From the NCBI RefSeq assembly GCF_002994745.2, contig NC_037093.1, forward strand, positions 68,529,510-68,593,509: a DNA stretch of 64,000 nt, written 5' to 3'. Position 1 is the first letter of the stretch, and each line of letters begins with the position of its first letter. Below, piece by piece: positions 56,509 through 64,000 of the stretch. The translations under genes and the position numbers were made by a program. Source of the DNA: Rosa chinensis (Eukaryota; Streptophyta; Magnoliopsida; Rosales; Rosaceae). Below the pieces are notes generated by a model. The model was not told where the DNA came from and made no database searches. It saw only the letters and a list, made by a program, of their open reading frames with translations.

Positions 56509-59209
56509 ATGGCTAACTTCATAGAGATTTCGAGCAGTGAGGATTCCGGGTCTGACGTGTCGTTCAGCGCGGCGGATAGGATTTTTATTGATTCGTTGCG
56601 TCCGTCTGCCCATGCAGGAACCTCACTGCCAGAACGCCTAGAGGTCGAACCGCTACAGACCATACCTTGGGAAGTAGCTATGGGTCGTGTTCCGCGTCCA
56701 GAGAGCTCTAGGGCGGGTGAGGCCGCTGCTGCCAAAGCTAGGCGCGACGAGCGTTTGGCGAGCAATAGTGCTGCCAGCGGCTCCGCTGGGGAAGAAGAAG
56801 CAGCGGGGCAGAATGTTGAGTCAGCGTGGTTCCTCTAGGATGGCACCGCCGTCGACGAGGCAGGAGGGCCGATGAATGCCGCCGCTGTCACTCGAATGAA
56901 GCAGACGTTCCGGTTGCCTGGCTCGGTGAAGCTCCGCCCGCCGACGGCGTATGAGAAGGCGTCGATTCTCCCAGATGGATTTGCGGCGGTGCATGAGGCG
57001 ATATTCAGCCAAGGAGTGACACTTCCGCTGGTGCCGAATCTCCAAATACTGGTGTGCGAATTTGGCCTTGCCTTCTGTCAGATTTGCCCCAACATGTGGC
57101 GGTTGTCCGGGTGCGAGGGACCTACTGTGGCGGAAGTGCTTCACTTCTACGAGCTGGTGTACGTGAAGCGCCGAGGTTGCAGAGGGCAAGTGAACCTGAG
57201 CCGCCGTCAGGGAGCGCCCAAATTGATCGAGAATCTAAGGGACTCAATGTCCTACTGGCGGGGGACCTTCTGCGTCGCCACAGAGGGTTGGGAGTATCAC
57301 GCCAGGTCGAACGAGGGAGGGCCGACATTTAAGATTAAGTCGGAGTTCCAACCCATCCAAGGTTGGTAACCGGTTTCCGCTGAACGTAGTTGGTGGGTTA
57401 ATGTATTTGCAGACTGTATTCTTACTAACGATTAATGTGTTTGTGCAGCGGGACTGCGGTATACCCTAACGCGCGAAAAGAAGTGTCGCGTAGCGAGGAT
57501 AAGAGGTTGCTGGCGGAACCGCAATTTGTTGGACTTCCGGCTTCTGACCGGTTGGGAGTTACTAGTCGAACAGCGGCTAACTCGCTCCGTTGGTGAGGCA
57601 TCTCCGCCATTCCGCTTATTTTGTATTTTTTTTTTTTTTTTTTGTGGCAAGTGATCCGGACTGACGGGTTTTTCAAAAAAAAAAATTTTTTTTAGAAACC
57701 CCGCCGGGCAACAAGTCGAGTCGCAACACCTTCGAAAAAGCAATGGACCGCGCGGAGATAGACAATTTTCTAGAGGCCATGTATGCCGAGGGGCTGGCGG
57801 CCCAGAATACGCTGGTGAACCCCGAGACACTGGCGCTGAGCCCGTCCGAGGTTCCGGTGGTGCTGCCAATGCCGCACCACTCCCATCTCAGTGAGGACTG
57901 TCTGCCAGTAGTGCAGGCGGGGACGGAAGTGGCCGGCTGGGAGAGGGGAAGCGCTGCAGCGGGGCAACAGAAGGCGCGGATGCCTGCCAGTAGGCGTGGC
58001 CCCCAAAAGGAGGTGGTGCCACCGGCGGATACTGCCACTGTGCCCAGGGAGGAGCCGCTGGTGAGGACGAGGAGGACCACTGCAGGGAACCAAAGGGCGC
58101 TGGAGAGAAAACGCCGGCAGGTTGACTCTCTTGATGAGGAAGAGGGGGAGGAGTTAGAGGTGATCGGGGCCCGCCGACAGAAGAAGGCCCGACAAGCTCC
58201 GTCGAAAACTGTTGCGGTGGAGGGAGAGGCACCCGCCGCTAGTGAGCTGGACTCGTTCGCCGAGTATGCTGCGTTCATGACATATGGTGAGCGGGAGTTC
58301 CTCTTCCATCTATGCGAACGGCTAGGGTTTGGAGGCCTAGCGGGTATCTCGCGCCCCACGGCAATTGACCAATCGCCCTTCAGCTCGGCGTTTGGTCAAA
58401 TATCGGCGGGACTGCATGACATGTTTGTGGCGGCGTCAAAGCAGCCCCTGGTCGAGGGGGAGCTCAGGGAGGAAATCCAAGGTCTGCAGAGGGAGTTGGT
58501 GGAGGCGAAGGAGCGACTGGCGGAGGTAGAGCGGGGGCTGGCCAAGGCGGAATGTGACTATGCCGACGTCCGCAGTAAGCGCAACGTAGCCATTGAGCGA
58601 GACTTGGAGAGGAATGAATATGTCTCCAAGTTGGAGCAAGACATCGTCCTGCTGCAGGAGCGGATAGCCGCCAAGGACAAAAAACTCATTGTTGTGCAGC
58701 GGGAGTCCGCCGCCAGAATGACTGAGGTGAAGCGGCTGGAGGGTGAGGTTACCCGCCTGAGGGCTGAAGGGAGTACCGCCGCGGCCGCCGCCGTTGAAGC
58801 ATTCAAGCAGTCGGCGGAGTTTAAGAAGGCGATGATCGAGTCAGCGAAGGCTGGAGCCGTAGCAAACATAGACATGCTGAAACGGAAGGGCGCCATCGAC
58901 TTCGCCAAAGCGTCACAGCCTGATGTGCCGCCGGCTAAGAGTACCTCGCCTAAGGAAGATGCCGTGCCTGCCCCAAAGGGAGGTGCCCGGTCAGGCAGTG
59001 GAGAAAGTGGCGCACACCCGGCGGAAGGGTCCCAGCAGACTCCCCACCCCACCCCGTCGGAGGTGTCGCGTACCGGGTTCCTGGCGGCGCACACCCTGGC
59101 GGACGGCACCATAGAGACCCCAAGTCCGTCGGCGCGAGGGTCCGATCAGACGAGTCGAGCGATTGTGCCGCCGCCTGCTGAAGCAGAAGGTGTCGAGGAC
59201 AACCGCTGA
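56509..59209 (+). pseudogene. Antisense three-exon gene of element B, 'gypsy type transposon' domain plus coiled coil
   Basis: Opposite to gag-pol. Exons 56509-57361 (853 nt), 57449-57592 (144 nt) and 57696-59209 (1514 nt) are joined by GT-AG introns of 87 and 103 nt, both phase 1. They sum to exactly 837 codons including the stop. The only defect is an in-frame TAG at codon 110 (56836-56838). The N-terminus (MANFIEISSSEDSGSD) is acidic. Residues about 154-200 read LPDGFAAVHEAIFSQGVTLP ... CQICPNMWRL, matching the PF04195-type 'putative gypsy type transposon' domain. The central part is basic, with an RRxxxRKRR-like patch. Residues about 588-695 form a long coiled coil (EEIQGLQRELVEAKERLAEV...). 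The C-terminal tail is Pro/Ser-rich and disordered. Function unknown; it could be DNA- or RNA-associated. Low stop density and preserved splice phases suggest past or continuing selection. Confidence 0.78.
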
Positions 59210-59236
59210 AGCCAGCTGGGACCACACTAGACTTAG

Positions 59237-59237
<1 letters not shown>

Positions 59238-59286
<49 letters not shown>
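59238..59286. repeat. (TA)n microsatellite
   Basis: About 24 TA units just after the antisense gene's stop codon, within its likely 3' UTR. Confidence 0.9.
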
Positions 59287-59645
59287 CCGCTGAGGCATGA
59301 CAATTTGTAATGAATGTTGCGAAATGGAATGAAGTATTGAATTGGTGTTTGCAATGATGTGTTTGTACTGCTAGCACTTTGAGTCGTTTTGTCCATCAAT
59401 GAAACATTAAAGGAATTAAGATTGGTCCAAGTGCACCGTGTAGCGGACGAGGTCCGCTGACGATTGTTGGCGTTGCCAGTTGCCCTCTGCTAGACTTGGT
59501 AACAATGGTTTGAATAATTCCTCGTTTCATTGATAGCTGATTGACCAGTGTACAAAAGTGGGGTAGTACCCGTTGGGTAGCTTCCCTTAGCTAAATATTG
59601 AACAAAAATTTAGCTAAGTCAAGATGCTCCTGGGTAGCGGTCTGA
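59287..59645. other. Gap between antisense gene and integrase of element B
   Basis: Shared 3' end region where the two convergent transcription units of element B meet. No coding frame. It includes AATGAATG/GAATGAAG words and a possible poly(A) context for the plus-strand gene (CATCAATGAAAC). Confidence 0.45.
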
Positions 59646-60795
59646 CTATTTGTAGTAATACCGAAGGTGTTCGGTATTCCAAGGGTGGGTCGACGTGACG
59701 CCATCCTTGTCCATTAAGTAGAAGGTGCCTGGGCTAACGACTTCCACAATTTTGTACGGGCCTTCCCAAGTTGGGCGGAGTTTTGTTGGTGGCGGAATAA
59801 CTTCCTTCATTACCCAGTCCCCCCATTGGAGGTTCCGGGCCTTGACTCTGGCGTTGTAGAAACGCGATACCAGCCTTTTGTTTTGCAAGTTGTGCAAATG
59901 GGCCTTATGTCTCTTCTCTTCTAGGAGGTCCCTGTCCAAATCGACACCGTCGTATTTGGTGTCTGGGCAGTAACCTTCGACCCTAGCGGTAGGCTGAGTT
60001 ACTTCAATAGGCAGGACCGCCTCTGTGCCGAACATCATACAGAAAGGAGTTTCGCCGGTGGCGGTAGTTGGAGTTGTCCGGATGGCCCATAGGACTTCTG
60101 GAAGCTTCTCCGCCCACAAACCCTTAGCGTCGTCGAGCTTTTTTTTTAGCAGCTTCTTGATTATTTTGTTTGCTGCTTCGACTTGGGGGTTTGTTTGGGG
60201 GTGGGCGACGGATGCAAAACTTAACTTGGTGCCCAAGTTGGCGGTGAAGGATATGAGTTCTTTGTTGTTGAACTGTGTACCGTTGTCCGTAATGACTGTA
60301 TGTGGGACACCATAGCGGCAGTAGATGTTCTTCCAGAGAAATCGAATGACCTTGGTGGTAGTGATTGCCGTCAGTGGTTCCGCTTCTATCCACTTTCTGT
60401 TGTAGTCGATGGCGACAATGATGTACTTGAACTGGCCCTTGGCGGTCTGGAACTTCCCCATCAAATCGAGGCCCCACGTGGAGTGAATCCATGGGCCGAC
60501 GATAACTGACAGTGGTTCTGCCGGTGCATGTGGGAGATCTGCAAACTGTTGGCATTTGTGGCAAGACCTCGAAATTTTCCGGGCGTCATCGCCAAGTGTG
60601 GGCCAGAAGTAACCCTGTCGCAATGTGCGGTTGGCCAAGGATCTGGCGCCTGAGTGGTTTCCACATTCTCCGCCGTGGATTTCTGCTAGGACGACCCTTC
60701 CCTCCTCTGGGGTTAGACAACGGAGGTTGGGATGGGTGAATCCTTGGTGGTAAAGTTTTCCATTCTGGATGTTGTAGCGGGTTGCTCTCCGCTTG
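59646..60795 (-). pseudogene. Integrase of element B
   Basis: Continuous in the pol frame from the stop at 60798 to the natural TAA at 59646. Zinc-binding His/Cys residues are present (ECGNHSG, CHKCQQF). The core has the Asp of VAIDYNRKW, the Asp of VITDNGTQF and the Glu of PQVEAANK, so the DD35E triad is complete. The C-terminal module is WGDWVMKEVIPPPTKLRPTWEG. Only the upstream stop makes it a pseudogene. Confidence 0.93.
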
Positions 60796-60797
60796 AG

Positions 60798-61808
60798 CTA
60801 TCTTGCCTGGATCTTATCCTCTGGCAGTGTGCCGCTGCGTTTGTATGCGATGATTTCGTCCATCCAGCTGGGGTTGACTTCAATGTTGAAGATTTCCGCC
60901 AGGGTCTTTGTGATGCTTGGCTTGTCAAGGTATTCCACCCTTGTGTGCGCTGGACCCGGCTGTGGCTGGGCGGTTGCCAGTCTCGCCAGTGAATCAGCCT
61001 TGGCGTTCTTTTCCCTGGGGATTTGTGTGATGTTGTGAAATTTGAACTTTTTTAGCAAAGTTATGACGTACCCCAAATATGCTGCTAACTGCTGGTCCTT
61101 GGCCTGGAAGCTGCCGTTGACCTGGTTAACGACTAACTGCGAGTCGCTGAATACGTTGACGTTGTCATCCCCTGAGTCAATGGCAAGTAGCAGACCGGCG
61201 ATGAGTGCCTCGTACTCTGCCATGTTGTTTGAAGCTTTGAAGTTGAATTTCAACGCGTACTCCGCGTTTAGTCCCCCGGGTCCTGTTAAGATGACTCCGG
61301 CGCCGCTGGCCTTGGCGCTGGCGGAGCCGTCCACATACAGGTTCCAACCTGACTGTAGGGGATTTGCCTCCTCAATTGTTACCCTTTGTGTTCCGGGACC
61401 TGTCACAGTGCCGGGTTCCGGCTGACGCTCGGTGAGTTCAGCGATGAAGTCCGCCACCGCCTGGCCCTTCATGGCGGTCCTTGGCCTGTATTCTATGTCG
61501 AACTCGCTGAGCTCAATGGCCCACTTGCTGAGGCGCCCCGAGTGTTCAGGATTCTGCATCACCTGCCTCAGCAGCTGATTGGTTACGACATGGATCGTGT
61601 GAGCCTGGCAGTATTGGCGGAGGCGTCTGGCGGCAACGATAAGTGCGAGGGCCAGTTGCTCCAAGGGAGGATATCTTGTCTCTGCTCCGTTCATGCCTCT
61701 GCCGGCGTAGAACACCGGGAGCTCATCTTGGCCTTCCCGTCGGACAATGGCGCAACTTACCGCCGATGCCGATACTGCTAGGTATATGAATAGTGTTTCT
61801 CCTTGCAC
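60798..61808 (-). pseudogene. Dual RNase H of element B
   Basis: The first RNase H is degenerate (IYLAVSASAVS, RYPPLEQLALAL). The second has WNLYVDGSAS, NNMAEYEALIAG, VFSDSQLVVNQ and KNAKADSLARLA, so the expected acidic residues of an archaeal-type RNase H are all present. It ends in an in-frame stop at 60798. The arrangement supports the Tat lineage. Confidence 0.93.
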
Positions 61809-61871
61809 CGGGACAGAGAGGAGAGGGACTGCCGCCAGGTATTCCTTCAGGCCTTGGAACGCCGCCTGACA

Positions 61872-62670
61872 TTATGGGTTCCAGTTGATGACCTTCTTGT
61901 GAGTTGTTTTGAGGAGTTTGAAGAATGGGGCACACTTATCAGTGAGTCGAGAGATGAAACGAGAAAGGGCGGTTAACTTGCCCTGAAGGCACTGGACGTC
62001 CACCTTATACTCGGGGTCTGCCAGGTTAAGGATGGCTTGTACCTTATCCGAGTTAGCCTCAATACCTCGCTCGCTGACGATGTAACCCAGAAACTTGCTA
62101 GCGGTGACTGCAAAGAAACACTTTTCTGGGTTGAGGCGCATACCATAGGCCAAGAGGATGGTTACAATGATTCTGAGGTTTGCCACATGTCCACTGGCCT
62201 TTATGCTCTTAACTAGCATGTCGTCCACGTATACCACGATGATTTTTCCCAAATGCTCAGCGAACATGGCATTCATCAACCGCTGGTAAGTTGCACCGGC
62301 GTTCTTCAGACCGAAAGGCATGACATTGTAGCAGTAGAGGCCTTTGTCGGTGGTAAAGGTGGTGCATTCCTGGTCGCCGGGGTGCATCTTGATCTGATTA
62401 TATCCGGAGAAGGCGTCCATCATGCTGAGGAGCTCATGTCCGGCGGTTGAATCGACTAGTTGATCGATACGAGGTAGCGGGAAACTATCCTTTGGGCATG
62501 CCTTGTTGAGATTTTTGAAGTCGACGCACATCCGCCACTTGCCGCTGGGCTTTTTGACCATTACCAAATTTGAGATCCACTGGGGATAGATGACCTGGCG
62601 GATGAATCCAATGTCCTGGAGTTTGGCGACTTCTTCTCCGATTGCGCGGTACTTTTCTTCATCAAAGGCC
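61872..62670 (-). pseudogene. Reverse transcriptase of element B
   Basis: Begins after the stop at 62673, with KWRMCVDFKNLNKACP, LLSMMDAFSGYNQI, MPFGLKNAGATYQRLM and the catalytic VVYVDDMLVKS. It ends at an in-frame TAA at 61872. Catalytic residues are intact. Confidence 0.94.
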
Positions 62671-62672
62671 CT

Positions 62673-64000
62673 TCACTTCTGCTTGATGGGATAAAAAGAG
62701 GGTTTGATGGTCAGTTTATGCGTGATAATTTCAGGAGAGATACCTGGCATGTCCGCGTAGGACCATGCAAAGACGTCGGCGTTATCACGTAGGAATTGAG
62801 TGAGCTCTGCCTCCACCTCTGGGTTTAGCTGGGCGCCTATGCGGACTGTCCGCTCAGGGTGCTCATCTGAGATGCAGATAACCTTCAACGATGTGTCCGG
62901 GTTGACCGGCTCCTTCCTTACATATTTCTCTTCCTCATCTCTAGGATCCTCAAAGATTTTTGGTGGCGGTGCCTCATTACCCACCGTCAGAATTTCATGG
63001 CGGCGCGTTGATCGTGCTACGGTAGTTGAATAACATTCTCGTGCCAGCTGCTGGCTTCCCCTCACACAGCCCGTGCCGTTGGGCGTGGGGAACTTCATGA
63101 GAAGCATGTACCCGGCAATGATGCACTTGAGCTTGTTGAGCGCTGGTCGGCCAATGATGGCGTTGTACGAACTGAAACAGTCGACAATAATGAATTCCGT
63201 ATGTACCTCCGCCATGCACGGACTAGTGCCAATAACCAGTCGCATGTAATCTGACCCTAGCGGTTGTGTGACGTCACCGGAGAAGCTGAGCAGTGGCTCG
63301 TGATCCTGGAGTAGTTTTTTGTTTCGCTTGAGATGGTCGTAGCAACCGCTGAAGATGACGTTGACAGCGGACCCGCTATCCACCAAGATTCTTCCCACCG
63401 AGAATTTGCCAAGAATGGCATCGACCAAGAATGGATCGTCATGGGGTAAATGCACTCCGCGCTCCTCCTCCTCCGAGAAGGTAATGGGTTCCCAGCCTGA
63501 TCTTGGGAGTTTGGCGGATCTCTCGTAGCAGATGTTGCAGACCTCCTTGGGATGATTAGCGCGTGCATAGCGCTTTCTTGCCCTGTGAGACATGCTGGTG
63601 ATTGGAGCACCGCCATCGATGGTGTTGATGCGGCCCAAGGTCTCGACGTTGGCAATTACTGGTGGTGGTTGGCGCACCTTGAACTGCTCCAGCCTGCCGT
63701 CCCGATATAAGGTTTCAACGGCCGTTTTGAGAGCATTGCAGGTGTTGGTATTGTGCTGTCCTCGTGGTATTTGCACCACTTGCCGGTGTTCCTGGGTTTG
63801 CCTGTTTTTGGGTATCTTGGAGGGGGTGGCGATGGGATCTGATCCTTGCACTGATTGTAGATGTCCTCATACGAGGCCGTCAGGACCGTGAATACTGCAT
63901 ACCGCTGAGAGGACTCTGCCTGCTTGTTGCGGTTATCCCCATGGGTTGGGCGGTTGCCCTTGTTGTGATGCTGGTCCTTCTGCCGCTTGTTCTAGTGGTG
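62673..64000 (-). pseudogene. Gag end and aspartic protease of element B (cut by window edge)
   Basis: The protease has ILVDSGSAVNVI and the later AIIGRPALN, followed by a linker into the RT with FAWSYADMPGI. Upstream lies the gag zinc-binding region (KWCKYHED in one frame, HNTNTCNALK in the next), so a frame change lies near 63756. The rest of gag and the 5' LTR are outside the window. Confidence 0.88.

Larger units (their letters stand above)
54016..64000 (-). mobile_element. Tat-type Ty3/gypsy LTR retrotransposon (element B), 5' part outside window
   Basis: On the minus strand: gag end, protease, RT, dual RNase H, integrase, then an about 5.1-kb 3' insert with an antisense spliced gene and a 61-bp minisatellite, polypurine tract and 3' LTR. 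All pol domains lie in one frame with only three in-frame stops (62673, 61872, 60798), so B is better preserved than element A. The 5' LTR, primer site and most of gag lie beyond 64000, so LTR divergence and target duplication cannot be checked. Confidence 0.92.

Noticed and set aside
57673..58359. 228-codon minus-strand frame within the antisense gene of element B
   Set aside because: Mirror frame of the coding exon on the other strand in GC-rich sequence; Ser/Pro/Leu-rich with no domain, and not in the pol frame.
59241..59285. TA run as a boundary between two elements
   Set aside because: Sequence on both sides belongs to element B (antisense gene tail and integrase end); it is a simple repeat in the 3' UTR.

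Overview
The window is plant nuclear DNA, most likely from a eudicot and plausibly Rosaceae. The evidence is three intron-containing R2R3-MYB genes with the standard plant exon sizes (133 and 130 nt), AT-rich intergenic DNA with GT-AG introns, plant-type TIR elements and MITEs, and two Ty3/gypsy retrotransposons of the plant Tat type. The family assignment rests only on resemblance of the MYB proteins to strawberry and rose proanthocyanidin regulators, so it is an inference.

Layout. 1-10.6 kb: intergenic, with an old diverged tandem duplication, a 184-bp MITE, a 220-bp tandem duplication and an AT-rich TIR element. 10.6-11.7 kb: MYB gene 1 (minus strand, TT2-like subgroup 5). 12.3-21.9 kb: a Harbinger-like element with TTA target duplications, an 877-bp poly(A) retroposon with 11-bp target duplications, a Mutator-like MITE with a perfect 9-bp target duplication, a decayed exon-bearing region, and a second retroposon-like stretch. 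25.6-26.7 kb: MYB gene 2 (plus). 27.9-42.3 kb: a complete 14.4-kb Tat-type LTR retrotransposon (element A, minus strand, target duplication ATAGT). It carries an antisense, multi-intron plant-mobile-domain gene between integrase and 3' LTR. 43.7-50.1 kb: a 6.4-kb non-autonomous CACTA transposon with captured gene fragments. 51.4-52.6 kb: MYB gene 3 (plus). 52.9-53.7 kb: a TIR element with an F-box gene fragment. 54.0 kb to the end: a second Tat-type retrotransposon (element B, minus strand), truncated by the window edge. It has a 61-bp minisatellite and an antisense three-exon gene resembling the 'putative gypsy type transposon' family.

How it fits together. The only host genes supported with confidence are the three MYBs. 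All have the R3 signature for binding bHLH partners, so they look like a small local cluster of MBW-complex MYBs, with at least genes 1 and 3 of the proanthocyanidin (TT2) type, now spread over about 42 kb by transposon insertions. Everything else recognisable is mobile DNA.

The most interesting theme is that two different Tat elements carry a spliced gene in antisense orientation at the same place (between integrase and 3' LTR). The N-terminal domains are different, but both proteins end in an alanine/glutamate-rich coiled-coil tail. In B the three-exon frame is 837 codons including the stop, with one internal stop codon. In A the downstream introns are 69-75 nt and fall in phase 0.
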